The notes under the pieces: model-generated
Told to the model about the DNA's origin: nothing
Seen by the model: the letters and a program-made list of their open reading frames with translations, nothing else
Database searches by the model: none
Translations under genes and position numbers: made by a program
Assembly: GCA_950295325.1 (NCBI GenBank)
Contig: OX485806.1
Location: forward strand, 38,314,001 to 38,378,000
DNA length: 64,000 bases
Direction of reading: 5' to 3'
From: Polytrichum commune
Taxonomy: Eukaryota; Streptophyta; Polytrichopsida; Polytrichales; Polytrichaceae
Shown here: positions 11,462 to 23,532 of the stretch, one piece after another
Position numbering within the stretch: position 1 is the stretch's first letter
Layout of the letters: the number at the start of each line of letters is the position of its first letter

Positions 11462-13140
11462 CCTATTTTTATTATTATCCTCACAACGGCAAGCTTCAAC
11501 TGCTACAAAATCTATTCTCAAGAAATAAAAGTAAAGCAGGACAGAGCCAGAAATGCATGATGTTCATAGAATGCTTCCAGCTAACAAGGGTTGTTGGTGA
11601 CAAGTACAAACTCGAAGTATGAACTCTATCAACTTTATCAGCTTTGAGGCAGCTGAAACAAAAACAGGGGCACCGAGGCAGACAACCTCAAATCAAACCC
11701 ACAAATGTGCAAATGCAGCAAATGTGCAAATGAAGAGGATTCGTTGCATGCGAGGAGGGGAAGGTAAGTTGCAAGGTGGCATCATTCATCGTACTTCCTC
11801 CTTGAAGACAACATCAGAGATTGCGGAAAAGGAAGGGTACAATCATCTCACATCAGGAAGGAGGGATTTTCAAGGGAAATGTCACACATGAAAGGGAAGA
11901 AAGTGGAGCCATTTAAGGTGCTCACAACCTCGATGTCTAGCCAAGGGTGGAATGAACATCTAATTCGCAGCATCATCAGTTTTAGCGTGACATAAAAGGC
12001 GGCTGACCCGTTTACTGAGTCAATAAGTGATCCAGGTACTAATTTATTATCGTGCAGAAAGTACAGATCTTAACCACAGAACCGAAAATAATATAAACAA
12101 CTCAATGTCGAAACCAAACTCAGCAAGAAACAGCATCAATCTAATACTACCCCCCTTGACCGTACTATTCAACGTAAAACTGCAGAGTTCCTCCATCTAC
12201 GCTCGATGGACCGCCCTCACCTTAATAACATACAGCGGACTTTGAGCGCCGAACTGTCATTGTTGATTCATGGCGAACAAGCAGAACAAGGGCCAATGGA
12301 GATAGAAACTACTAAAGCAATGGTGACCCTGTCATTGTGTCAAATCACCATCAAGGCTGTTTATTAGTTAGTGAGTAAACGCTTAAGAGATTCCTCAGAG
12401 GGTTCCTCAGTCCAGGCTCCACCAGTTGTCGAAGGCAACATGGACGTGCACATGAACTCATACATTACCTTCACAATTAGTCGACTAATCTTACTTCCAA
12501 GGCGACCTTCGATTTCCAAACACCAGGGCTACCCAACGGGAGGCGCCATGGCTTCCACATATGGCGATCTCGTGCACGCACTAAGCACTAACAAAAAAAA
12601 AGACCACTCTCATTTCTCAATGTTGTAGGTTAGGCCATAACCTACAGAGTTCTCTCATACAAGACAAGAAATCTTGCAGGTCGTTCGGTGCATCCCTGAG
12701 TCCTAAATGCATTTCCCTAGGCACTTCGTGATGAAAACTCCATAGCCATCAAATAGGGGAGGCGGTAGATAAAAAAAGTGAGCAACACACATACCTCAAG
12801 CCGATGTCGCCGGTACGGGCACCTTTAAGCCTTACTACATGTTCAGCAGCACTGCTGCCCACACCGTCGCATCTCGCGTTCACCAAGGATGTGCAGGACA
12901 CAAGCCACACATGAAGGCGCGCCTCCTCCAAAACAGAGCACTCTCAAATGCAATGTTGCAAACCTGAGATACAGTATTAGAGACTAGTCACACTCTTCCT
13001 TGTACCTATTGCCCAGAAAACCTTGAGGTATCAGCACTTTCTCTTCCGAACTCTTCCGGTGAGTGTGTGAGGAGTTATTGGACCTAAGGTCCCGCTAAGG
13101 TGCTAGAAAGAACTGCATACAGCAGCTCACTACTAACTTG
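11462..13140. other. No intact gene recognised; GC-richer stretch
   Basis: Apart from the methyltransferase scrap at 11855-11936 I recognise no coding region. From about 12.0 to 13.1 kb the sequence is visibly richer in GC than its surroundings and has short open frames on both strands (for example 12371-12628 plus). None shows a domain. Confidence 0.4.
11855..11936 (-). pseudogene. METTL2/8-like methyltransferase scrap
   Basis: About 80 bp nearly identical to 29435-29510, encoding IEVVSTLNGSTFF then FMCDISLENPSF. This is the segment after the SAM-binding motif in the larger relic at 28.2-29.8 kb. A 3' splice site (TGGCTAG) directly precedes it, so it may be one exon of a second copy. No neighbouring exon was found. 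Confidence 0.65.
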
Positions 13141-13316
13141 CAGGAGATGTACAGTACCAGGCTACCTACAGACGCTGTTGATCCGGGCATACAGGAAGGA
13201 GAGCAATAATGGGGGGACGAGGCAGCAGGAGATGTACAGTACTAGGCTACCTACAGACGCTGTTGATCTGGGCATACAGGAAGGAGTGCTCGTGCAATAA
13301 TGGGGGGACGAGGCAG
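13141..13316. repeat. Tandem duplication, 85- and 91-bp units
   Basis: Two adjacent copies (13141-13225, 13226-13316) each start CAGGAGATGTACAGTA and end GGGGGGACGAGGCAG; the second has a 6-7-bp insertion. Each can be read as an exon start after an AG (EMYSTRLPTDAVD). I do not recognise the peptide. Confidence 0.7.
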
Positions 13317-13448
13317 GGCTGCAACGGCAGCTGCAGCTCTTATCAGTGCGAGGGCCCCTAGGCGAACTCTAACCCTAAAAAAAAATGGAGGTGACGTGGC
13401 CGCCCGAGAGGGCGGCATTTCGGGAAGAGGCTATAAGCCTCCTCCTCG

Positions 13449-14234
13449 ATAAACAAATATTGATTGATCTAGTACGGTGGCATAGTCCAAGAACCGAGAC
13501 AGCCAAACTACAGTCCGCCTACCTTGCTATGATAGAATGGCACATTTTGGGAAACGCCAAAAACCTTCATGTTCATATCGGGAATCTACATTATATAAAG
13601 TAGATGGGTCTTAAATGGTTACTATTCCCGACTAGCCCACCGCATCTCCTAGGATATGAAACACGAGATTATAATGAGATGGGTAGCCAATCCAAATAGA
13701 GGCCGTAGCCACTTGTCTCCTAACATTTGGAGCTTGTATGAATAAGTTACTCTTTGGTTTCATTACTGCTCCACCCGACCGTTGATCATGATGTATGATT
13801 TAGGTTGCGGAAAACAAAAAATTAAATAGTATTGGTATTAGGATTTATGATTTGCGTTTTCAAATATGTACTAATCCAAGTTTGGATGTTGAGACTACTT
13901 ATAATTGAAGTATTGACATGTACCATAGGGGCCAACGGGACTTATCACCCCTATGTGTTTGCTTTGAAGAATCATTTTCATCATCATCATCATCATCATT
14001 ATTATTATTATTATCATAACACTATCATGTTTTGTGATATTACTCAAAATGAAAAAGTTTACAAGTAAAACGTCCGTTGAAAAGCGTTGGGGTACCAAGT
14101 CAAAATCAAAGTTGTATTTTGATTTGTAATCTAATTTCGAAAGTGCTTGTTGTGGACTAAATATATAAAAGGTAGTTGTACAAGATAAATATCAAACTAC
14201 ATCTGTACAATTGGAACTAGCAACATCATTGTTG
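13449..14234 (+). repeat. 1.2-kb dispersed repeat, copy 2 (5' truncated)
   Basis: Matches copies 1 and 3 from the TGATCTAGTACGGTGGCATA segment onward, including the TATA-like motif near 13592. It continues to the shared end AACTAGCAACATCATTGTTG. A (CAT)n/(TTA)n tract sits at about 13978-14015. The first ~230 bp of the full element are missing. Confidence 0.6.
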
Positions 14235-14286
14235 CGACGCGTAGCAGTGCCTACATTGTGGATGTTAACGGAAGCAAAGAGATAGA

Positions 14287-15436
14287 GCCAATTTACACTA
14301 TGGACCATGAAGTCGGACCATGGAAGAGGGCCTTTTCTAATGGTCCGAGTTCATGGTCCAACTTTCTTGGTTTGACTTCTTAAAAAAACAGTTTCAAAAG
14401 CATTGGGCCCCCTCGCTAGGTCTAAACCAAATGTGCACCAAGAAGAATGACCATGCACCGAAAATTTAATTACTGAATCTTTTTTAATACATGCCCAAAA
14501 AGGGCAATTTTGAAAAATAATAAAGTTTGACCATTCTCTTGTCCTCTCTTGGGCTTCACTTGTCTTCATTTCTTGTTAGATGTGTCGAAGATGTGGCTTG
14601 CAAATCTAATCATAAAAGATTTTACGTAAAGTGAGCGATTTAATTTGTACATGTGACATGTAATTTACATGTGACATGTACCTTGTGTTGTCACTAGTAG
14701 AAACTATGCGGAAAAAAAACCGCAATCGTGTTCCCATTGCAGTTTTTTTGAGCACCCTGATCTATAGTCCTTAAAGAACTACAAATTTTTATTTTTTGTA
14801 TTGCAAGTGCAAATTTTTGGGGTGTGTAATATACTTTTACAAAGGTATTTTCAAGACCTTTCCATCGGTATATTACAAGCCCCCATATTCTGAACACTTC
14901 AATTGGTAGACCAAAAAAACAAATTTGTACTCGAATTCTTGAATTCTAGATATCCCACGTTGTTTGGTGAAACATGTGGGAATCGGTTCAAGGGGTAAGG
15001 CAAATTAGAAATGGTATTTCTTATGGGCTATGATATGATGAAGGCACATAGAGGGTAAATCTACTTCTCAAGACTCAATATAGCACATAGATGTTGAAAA
15101 GTGTGTCTTGTGAGCCTTTACCACTAGTGGGAAGAGTTGTATATTAAGCCCCCCAAAAAATTCATTACATATTTATTATAAGAGCATTTCTTTGCCATGG
15201 GCCCCTGTTTTTTCCTACCATACCACCTCTCTTACCTCTCTCACTGCAAAACCTGTTGAACCATGTCAGTGGATTAGTTAGGCCTTAAAATATGCCTTTT
15301 GGAGACCTCAACCTCCATGATCACTCTGCCATTTTTCCTTAATGTAAACCGTAGTGGTCCCGGGACGAGTTCAACGGCCAATCAACACTCTTACAACGCC
15401 ATGGGACAACTTCATGGTCCATAATGCAAACCGTAG
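14287..15436. mobile_element. PIF/Harbinger-like element, diverged, with internal insertion
   Basis: The left end TTTACACTATGGACCATGAA and an inverted right end (GACAACTTCATGGTCCATAA) match the termini of the element at 51691-52186, as do the flanking internal segments. The extra central length (about 14.6-15.17 kb) is absent from that copy. Flanking TTA or TAA duplications are not preserved. Confidence 0.65.
14692..15129. mobile_element. Possible CACTA-like insertion
   Basis: This block lies inside the PIF-like element, starts CACTAGTAGAAAC and ends in TTTACCACTAGTG, giving short CACTA-type inverted ends. The expected 3-bp target duplication is not visible (TGT versus GGA). Tentative. Confidence 0.3.
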
Positions 15437-15437
15437 T

Positions 15438-16647
15438 CTAGAGAAAGGAAGAGCTCGCCCTACACGTTAACACAGGGCTGGAAGGCTGAAGCGTGAGAAG
15501 GATGGAATCTGGGCCGTCGGCTCACATCAATCTCAACCGCTGCATTTCGGCAGATGGCCCATCCCATGCCTTTGGATTCCAGGCATGTGCACTTTGGACT
15601 CCGAGTCATTGTCCCCACTTCCCATCCCCATTGAGGAATCTTTTAAAATTAAATAAAAATAAACAATTCGCGACTGACCTAGTACGGTGGCAAAGCCAAA
15701 AAACTGGGACAACCAAACTACAGTCAAACCGCCTTGCGAATAGCACATTTTGGGAAACGCCAAAAACCTTCGTATTCATATCGGGAATCTACACTATATA
15801 AAATAGATGGGTCTTAAATGCTTTTACACTTTTTGAGTAGCCCACTGCATCTCCTAGGATATGAAACACGCAATTGGAATGAGTTGATCAACCAATCCAA
15901 GTAGAGGCCGTAGCCACTTTCCTCATAATGTTTGGAGTTTGTATGAATAAGTTATTCATTGGTATTGTTAGTGCTCCACCCAACCATCGAGGACGATGTC
16001 TAGTTTTAAATCTAAATTTCATTTTTTTTTCTATTTCTATCTTTTCTCCTACAAAAAAAGTAAAAAAATCTAAATTGTCACTTTTTTAATGGTAACTATC
16101 TTACTTCTCTATAGATTCTTTTAGTATTCTATTAAAAATACTTTATCTCTTTAGGATCTGATACTACACCCCTGTTTAATACACAATTTAAATCAACCTT
16201 ATTACATAGTGAATTTTTTTTATAAATGAAAGTTTAGCTTTAACCATTTTCTAAAAATTTCTTAGTCTGTTAGTAAATTTTACTCATTTAGGTAGCGAAA
16301 AACAAAAAAATCAAATAATATTGGTATAAGGATTTATGATTTGTGTTTTTAATTATGTGCCAAACCAAACTTGGATGTTGAATATTTTAATAATTTGAGT
16401 GTTGAATTATCATTATTATTATTATTATTATTATTTGTGATATTACCTTGTATGAACTCAAAATGAAAGAGGTTAGGGGTGAAAAGGTTGTTCAAAAGCG
16501 TTGGAATTTCAAGTCAAATCAATGATGTGTTATAATTTGTAATTTAATTTCAAAAATACTTGTTGTGGACCATACATACAAAAGGAAGTTGTACAAGATG
16601 AATTTCAAACTACGTTCATACAATTGGAACTAGCAACATCATTGTTG
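15438..16647 (+). repeat. 1.2-kb dispersed repeat, copy 3 (longest)
   Basis: Shares both ends of the family: TAGAGAAAGGAAGAGCTCGC at the left and AACTAGCAACATCATTGTTG at the right, with the TATA-like motif near 15795. About 270 bp at 16.00-16.29 kb are absent from the other copies. An ATT-repeat tract lies at about 16410-16435. It directly abuts the preceding PIF-like element. Confidence 0.6.
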
Positions 16648-16979
16648 TTTTTCATCAATTATTTTGGGAACAATTGACAACATATACTCATTGATTTGGC
16701 CCCTTGAGTAGGATTTCAAGATGAGTCATATCTATTGCTTTGCATACCCTTGGCATTTGCTATCCCAACCCATGTGGAAACAAAGATGTAGGATATATCC
16801 TCCTCTTCACTTTATCTCTCCTCTTTCCATCCCTACACCTCCATCTATTCCGTCACAATCGCTACAAATGTGAAGCACATGTTCAACTCAATCTCATTGT
16901 CAAAATCTAAAATTTGAATTGTATGTGTATAGAACATGCCTAAAAACATGCGTGAAGCTTTAATTGTTTAACATCCTTC

Positions 16980-17260
16980 AAAGTTCGTCACAAAGGACGT
17001 AAGCGATCTCCAACTTCAAATTCTTAATGGAACTATCAAATTGAAGATATCCATGCTATGTAGGTAATATAGGTCAACCCAATTATGATTACTAATGAGC
17101 CTACAATGGTTATCATGTTTTGAGTACAAAATCCAATCTCTTTTGAATAGATGTCTTTATGGTATCCGTCCTTTTAGTCACACCTAACTACATACCACTC
17201 AAATATAGGTGTTTGATTTAAGATAAGTAACCAAATTATGCACAAATTCTATCTTAGGTG
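16980..17260 (+). repeat. Dispersed repeat R2, fragment
   Basis: One of about ten copies in this window of a family (R2) marked by AAGTGAAGATTCTCATGCTC, an AATTATGTTGACTATTGAG segment, and a run ending in TAAGTAACCAAATTA. No coding capacity. 16.96-17.66 kb as a whole is paralogous to pieces of 38.55-40.51 kb. Confidence 0.55.
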
Positions 17261-17278
17261 ATTCATTGAATGTTAATT

Positions 17279-17445
17279 CATAATATTATTCAGATCCATA
17301 ACAAGGTTTTGTGGGACTAGCGGCATTTCATAGAATATTCTCTTATATTTCCCACATTCAACCTGAATGTGGGAAATATTAGGAAATATTCTTTGGAATA
17401 TTTTCAATCCCACAAAACATTGTTATGAATAGGAATAATGTTATG
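17279..17445. mobile_element. 167-bp palindromic MITE
   Basis: Ends CATAATATTATTC and GAATAATGTTATG are inverted repeats. Similarity continues inward through CATAACAA.GTTTTGTGGGA, so the unit is largely foldback, with a second inner dyad (TTTCCCACATTCA/TGAATGTGGGAAA). A diverged relative is at 42555-42712. Confidence 0.6.
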
Positions 17446-18769
17446 TTCAACTTGCAACAATGAACCAATTTATCTAGGGCGCATTCTTTTTGGAAAACAC
17501 ATATTCTCTTCGATGTTTGTTGTTATGAGACATGATTTCTCATGAACAATTTAGTATTTTTTGGAACACCAAAGTTGGGTCATATTATGACAAAAGTTTC
17601 AACAAGTTGTAACAAGACAACATATCAATATGAAAGAGTTCAACTATTAATGTGGTCCGCAATAGGCATGTGACATGGTACTATTTTGTGCCACACAAAA
17701 TCAAAATATCTACAGTAGATACAAAATTATATAACTTGGGACCAATTGTTGTTCAAACCCCTACTACATGAAGCTTCAGACCTTTAAATATCACCTCCAT
17801 AATGGGTCCCTATTATAACTTGGTAAAACCCATGTAAAGCATTCAAGTCTTTGAAATTAGATAAATTCATAACAAGCAAACTTCGCTCGGGTTTTACTTG
17901 CATTTATTGGGGATGATAAGAGATCCCAATGTGAGACTATTTATTAAAAAGAGGGCACTTGAGTGGGAGAAAGCAAACAATCCCCTATTGGTAGGGCAAT
18001 TGTTTTTACCGTGTGAATTGCACGGAGGACGTGCTACTTGTGGGTGGACTTGAACCAACATAAAGGTAGTTGCTTGTCACACAATATCGCTCTTGTACAA
18101 AAAAAAAAAGTTTTTAATGTGAGTTAGGCTTACAAAGTATACATATGGAATGTGTATTGTTCCATTTAGTTTCCAAGACATATGAATACCGTGTGCATAA
18201 TGTGGGAGAGGTAAGTGTCATAATCTGCATTTAAAAAAATAAAAAAATAAAAAAATCCCCTTGACTTTTGCTAATGTTTTTGGCATGGATTATGATTCCA
18301 CTCTCAATAGAGTCGTGGATGATTCACATTCAACAAACTTTGGGGAAAATGCCGGTTAATCAAGAAGTAACAATCTAATCAATATGACAGTTGGAATCTC
18401 ATTGTTGTAATATTGAGGTCTCATTTTGACCTTTTAGGTTTGAAGAAAGAATCCTTAAATGAGTGAAAGAAAAATCTAAAACAAAGTTGCTATGTAAAAT
18501 ATTGTGGAATTTGCATAATGTAATCTGGTAACAAGTTAAATAGGGATACCAAATTGTTCTGTAACAATTGTTGCATGTAAATTTAACCCCCCCCCAAAAA
18601 AAAAAAATTATTGATGAAAGTTTTGTTGCTCTATTGAGGTAGGAGTACATTTTCCATAGCTGAAATTAGGCACCTCATTGTACATCAAGACTAAAAGTTC
18701 ATGGTAAACACCGAGAAAACAACTCTGAAGGGAAGGGGGGGGGGGGGGTGGATGCACTCAATGTAGGCA
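17446..18769. other. No gene recognised
   Basis: 17.47-17.66 kb is paralogous to 40.32-40.51 kb. Homopolymer runs occur at about 18099 (A), 18587 (C then A) and 18735-18748 (14 G). No supported ORF. Confidence 0.5.
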
Positions 18770-18960
18770 GCCGGGGATTCGTGGCACTCAAGTAAAGTCA
18801 TCCGGTAACAAAAATCGGATGAGTCCATCAAGAAGCTCGGATGGAGCTTACTTTAGTGAAACACCTCCGAGTTGGCATGTAAGACATCTTTTCTCCCTCA
18901 TAGCTATTTTGTAAATATTAATTAGATGGCAAGGGGCAATGATACGGCCTTGGATTCTCT
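18770..18960 (+). mobile_element. Mutator-like terminal fragment
   Basis: Starts GCCGGGGATTCGTGGCACTC and is about 95% similar to 20255-20440. It has the same left end as the 243-bp element at 23290-23532. No matching right end follows nearby, so it is a truncated copy. Confidence 0.55.
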
Positions 18961-19494
18961 GGAGGCGAACTTTCTTGTCCGAGGCTTTGAGGTTGCCCAA
19001 GAAACTTGACCTCCATAAAACCCCCCTTCAAAAACGTGTCGCCATGTTGGCAACCATGTCATTTTTTCACCACTGTACAAAGTTCTCCACCAAAGTGGAC
19101 TCTCGGCCGTGCTGTAAACCACCACCAGACAAGAATGTCACTCTCGGCTAATCAAATTTCAAAATTCCCCTAGAATTCATGACCAGGGTGAACTTCTCCG
19201 TCAGGTGGTCCTACCTTTCCCACCAAACTTGACTCGATGATTGTGCAATGGCACTTGAATAAAAGTTCCCTGACTTTGATGATGACACAAAACGTAATGT
19301 ATTCCGTGAGGTACATCACATTAATAGGACTTGCAACAGCAGCAATCAACATACGGCTTGCGCAGACAGCCACAGATCCAGGACCTGTACACACATGCAT
19401 TGTCTGCAGACAGATAGTGGGCTTGTGCAGACATCAACATGACACTTGCCTTGCAATTCTTAGTGTACAGACAGCACTTCATGCATCCTATATA
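18961..19494. other. No gene recognised
   Basis: Short frames on both strands show no domain. CAGACA-rich text at 19365-19475 precedes the pogo-like element. Confidence 0.45.
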
Positions 19495-20162
19495 CAGTCT
19501 ACCCTCTATAAATGTTAACCCTCGGGAGTGGATCAAAGTTAACATTTATAGAGGTGTTAACAATTAACAATTATAAAATTACTTTTTTGAGCAATATACA
19601 AATCTTAACATTTATAAATAGAAGAAATTGTGAAGAGTCCTTGTGAGAGAATACCATTCATAAAATTGCAAACCCAATCAAAACTTTATTCAATATCAAG
19701 TTTACAAATCACAGGTGAAGTATGAATCAATGGTTCTTTGGTGAGAGTCATCTGCATGCACAACTTGCAAATATTTCTCAATATGCACCAACAAACCCAC
19801 ATACTTGGACACATCACATGAACGTGATTCCATGTACCTTCTAATGGTACCAAAACTAGATTGCAAGTCACTATAAGATGGAATGGGTTCCACCTCACAC
19901 TCCTCTCCCTCACAATCATCATCTGAGACATTAGAAGTCCCACCAATACATTGTAACTGGATGTGTAGTTTTTATCATCCATATTATGGTTGTATTTCAT
20001 TCATTAACATTTATAGAGTCAAATTTACAAAGAAGGGAGTACCATTTTGTTAACAGTTAACACGTTTAGCATTTATAGTGTGCAATATGTGGGGAGTAGA
20101 AGAAAGTTAACATTTAGAGAGGGTTAACACTTATAGGTGTAACTTTTATAGAGGGTGGACTG
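19495..20162. mobile_element. Pogo/Tigger-like (Tc1-mariner group) element
   Basis: Inverted ends CAGTCTACCCTCTATAAATG and, at the right, CAGTCCACCCTCTATAAAAG are flanked by TA on both sides (19493-19494, 20163-20164), the Tc1/mariner target duplication. Subterminal GTTAACATTTATAG motifs recur inside both ends. It holds the end of a transposase gene (listed separately). At 668 bp it is an internally deleted copy. A 488-bp relative is at 24942-25429. Confidence 0.75.
19702..19971 (-). pseudogene. Transposase C-terminal remnant (pogo/Tigger-like)
   Basis: An 89-codon open frame inside the TA-flanked element reads VEPIPSYSDLQSSFGTIRRY and ends HQRTIDSYFTCDL before a TAA. The acidic run DDDCEGEECE, the helical segment and the final TIDSYF-type motif resemble C-termini of pogo/Tigger DDE transposases. 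The DDE core and DNA-binding domains are absent. The family call rests on this pattern plus the CAGT ends and TA duplication. Confidence 0.45.
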
Positions 20163-20254
20163 TATTAAAAGCAGCTCCCAAGAATGGTCGTGCAGAGCAG
20201 TATTCTGTGGTAAAAGTAACTCTAGGGCCGTATTACTAATTACTCCACTTTAAC

Positions 20255-20694
20255 GGCCGGGGATTCGTGGCACTCAAGTAAAGTCACCCGGTAACGAAAA
20301 TCGGATGAGTCCATCAAGAAGCTCGGATGGAGCTTACTGTAGTGAAACACCTCCGACTTGGCATGTAAGACCTATTTTCTCCCTCATAGCTATTTTGTAA
20401 ATATTGATTAGTTGGCAAGGGGCAATGATATGGCCTTGGATGCTCTAAGCCTATTTTCTGACCTCCCATGAGTTATTTCCAAGGCCATGATGTGGCTTTG
20501 AATTCCACATGGTTATTTTGATAAATATCGCAAGATATCAATGTGTGCAATATATAATTATGACGTGTTGTCATGAACATTGCTTTTGTTCATAATTCAT
20601 TTATTTTGCACGGGTGTGCTTGCTCAAACATTTGTAATATGTCAAAATAATATATATCACCTTATGATAAATCGGTGAACTAAAAAAACCAATT

Positions 20695-20735
<41 letters not shown>

Positions 20736-21676
20736 AAAATAACTAATATATACCATGTGACGAGGATAAATTATTACAATAATTTAGATAGGCTATAGTC
20801 ATAAACTTATGATTTTCTGAGTATACCCCATCCATAACGTTGTCCCACAAGTCTAATTCCAAATAATATATCATTTATTTATACCTTATATTATATTACC
20901 TCAAAAATAATATTTATATTTATATATTTTTGTTCTATGTTTTCTATTCTATCTTCATTGTTTTATTTTTGTCATCTTATGAACACTTGCACTAATCTAT
21001 CATTAGAATGACATATAATTTTAAATGGTAAGTCACAAAATTATAACCTCAATGTTAATGAGGATTTTGTAATGTTTTTGACCTCCAAGTTAATTACGTG
21101 CTTCATTGATGGTTTCACTTCCGGAATGAAATCCCAATCAATTGCTTATTTGCTAATTGGAAGTGCACATATATATATATTGGATTTTAGACCTTGAAGG
21201 TGAAGTGCATTCAATATGGGATTTGTAGTCACGCGGCCTTCAAGAATGCAAGGGCAATGTTTTTTTCGAAGTTGGGCAAGGCGGACAACAATTTTCGGTC
21301 GGGTTTAGAAAATTTCTAAGGGTTGCCCCAACCCGGATTTGATACCTCCGAAAGTTCGTGAGGGGTATTTAACATCCGCCCATGTTAAATTTAAAAAAAA
21401 ATAACCGCATTAGTAGTGATAGGTTGGCAACACATGATGCCCCCACTTGCTTCTATATGAGGCATTATTTATGTTTTTATGTCTATACCCCTTTATATTG
21501 ATGCCTTAAGTACTAGATTAGACTAGGATTTTTAAAACTACTAAAACTTGGTATTTTTGAAACCCTTGAGACAAGGAGCCGACGACGTATGGAAGTGTCT
21601 AAAGTGATTCATCTCATCCGCGAAGATGAATGAACTCTCACTAATGAGAATACATGAGTGCCATGAATCCCCGGCC
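20255..21676. mobile_element. Mutator-like element, about 1.4 kb
   Basis: The left end GGCCGGGGATTCGTGGCACT is matched in inverted orientation at 21656-21676 (GTGCCATGAATCCCCGGCC). The ends belong to the family of the 243-bp element at 23290. No transposase ORF; the interior is AT-rich. Flanks (TTTAAC, CAATAT) show no duplication, so the two ends may come from different insertions. Confidence 0.5.
20699..20730. repeat. (TA)16 microsatellite
   Basis: Uninterrupted TA dinucleotides within the Mutator-like element. Confidence 0.9.
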
Positions 21677-23069
21677 CAATATATATATCATCCATTATTG
21701 GAATAATTATTGGCTGAGATCTCAGTGCACATATATACAAATATACAAGAAGAATTGCCTCTCCCGAGGACATTTCTAGATTTGAGGTTTTGTATTGGTT
21801 GAATGCTTAACAAACCTAACATTATTCAGCCATGTGGTTTGGTTCCGTGGTCCCAAAATATGTCAATTATATTATGTGGGCCCTTGAACAAATTGGGAAT
21901 ATTTGTTATTCATACATTGAGGTTGGACTTGGAAATTTGGGCGGAGTTGTACTCCCGGCATTATGCGTAGGAAACACTATTCATCCCAAGAATATTTGTA
22001 GGATACATTGTTCATCCCAACATTATTCCTTGAAATTTCTATTAATAAGATATATATCATTAAAAATGCCAGCACTATTCACAATATTCTTACTATTCAA
22101 ACCGACGCTATTCATTATTTGCACCAACGTCAATTCCTTCGTATTTTAGAAGTTTCTTCCCATGAAGGTAAGACAGTGGAGGCCCATGTGAAATGCTCAA
22201 TGTAGATTGGAACACAACTGTGCAACTAAATAATGTATAGAAAGTGAAACCAAAGAAAGAAGAATTTTTCCTTACATTAATCATTGACCGGGCCTTACCT
22301 TTGGGTCGCACATATATCCACCATGCATGCACTAGTAGGAAAGGGGGGTCAACAAAACACCTTCGAATGAAATACCATCGTGTATACAGTCATGGCTCAT
22401 GATTGCATAGGGTGCGTTCATGACATGTGACCACACCTACTACAGTAGTGAGCGCACATAGGAAATGTTTTTCACTCATGTTGCACTTCTAACCCCCTCT
22501 CAACCACACTATTACCTCCTCCCCCCAAAGTTAGTGTGTGTTACTACTTGGGAGTTATGCAATGCTAAATCTGTTCAATGAGAATGTAATATTCCACCAA
22601 GCAAAGTCATTTATGTTTTGTAATGTCCGAACAACTTATTGAATTTTTGTTGGTAAAAATTGAACTCTTGAGTAAGATGCTATTGCACTGCGTAACTCCG
22701 AACAATATCATGCACTAATGGGGATAATCAATGTAGTGTCTGAGAAGTTAATTACAAGCTTTAACTACAAAGGTTAACTACACTAATATGTGCAATTAGG
22801 TTGCCCCATGCTAATATATCAACATTCCACATTATTTAAATAACTACTACTACAATAATAATAAAAATGCAATATCTACTATAACTTATATTGTAGTTTC
22901 TATACGGACTAATGAACAAAGAGAAACATTTTTGTAATCTAGTTTTCACCCAAGGTAAGTGGATGGGTAAGGAGGCGACCTATTTGCAAAGGCAACTTGA
23001 TTGCACATACCAGTGCAATGAAAGGGAAGAACCGACCGCAACTTACAAATGAAGTTGAGTTAGAGAAAT
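21677..23069. other. No gene recognised
   Basis: Short frames (21832-22149 plus and neighbours) overlap on both strands and have no domain. Nothing else seen. Confidence 0.5.
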
Positions 23070-23289
23070 CACAGGTTGAGAAGTCCAAGCTTTCAAGAAA
23101 ATTGCAGATCATTCTAGAGGCATCTACAGTATATACCTCGAATTAATAAAGAAAAAATCGAGCTCCCAACATGTAACTGGTTGGGCTTGGAAACAGTAGG
23201 AATTTGGCCCATTATGCCTAAAAACCTGCCCGGGCACTGTACCAAAGTACAAAACTCTGCTAGGTCGAAGCACGTGGTCTTCATGTATG

Positions 23290-23532
23290 GCCGGGGATTC
23301 GTGGCACTCAAGTAAAATCATCCGTGCGGATGAAAAAAACACATGAATAATCTAAATGGCTATTTTTGGGCAATTTGATTCCGGAAATAGAGTCAAAGGC
23401 CCCGAATTAGTCTAGTGACGTCACATTCAAATGAATCGGCCCTCAACCCCATAGGGGGGCTTTTTTTTTGGAGCCACTTCATCCACGATATCTTGGATGG
23501 ATGATTTTACTTGAGTGCCACGAATCCCCAGC
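23290..23532. mobile_element. 243-bp Mutator-like MITE with 11-bp target duplication
   Basis: Inverted ends of about 34 bp (GCCGGGGATTCGTGGCACTC... versus GCTGGGGATTCGTGGCACTC...) with one mismatch. The 11-bp sequence CTTCATGTATG flanks both sides (23279-23289, 23533-23543). Copy B has one uninterrupted version at about 48098-48110, the empty site. Target duplications of 9-11 bp point to Mutator. Confidence 0.85.

Noticed and set aside
14692-15129. Confident CACTA transposon
   Set aside because: Ends fit only over about 8-13 bp and the 3-bp target duplication is missing; kept as tentative only.
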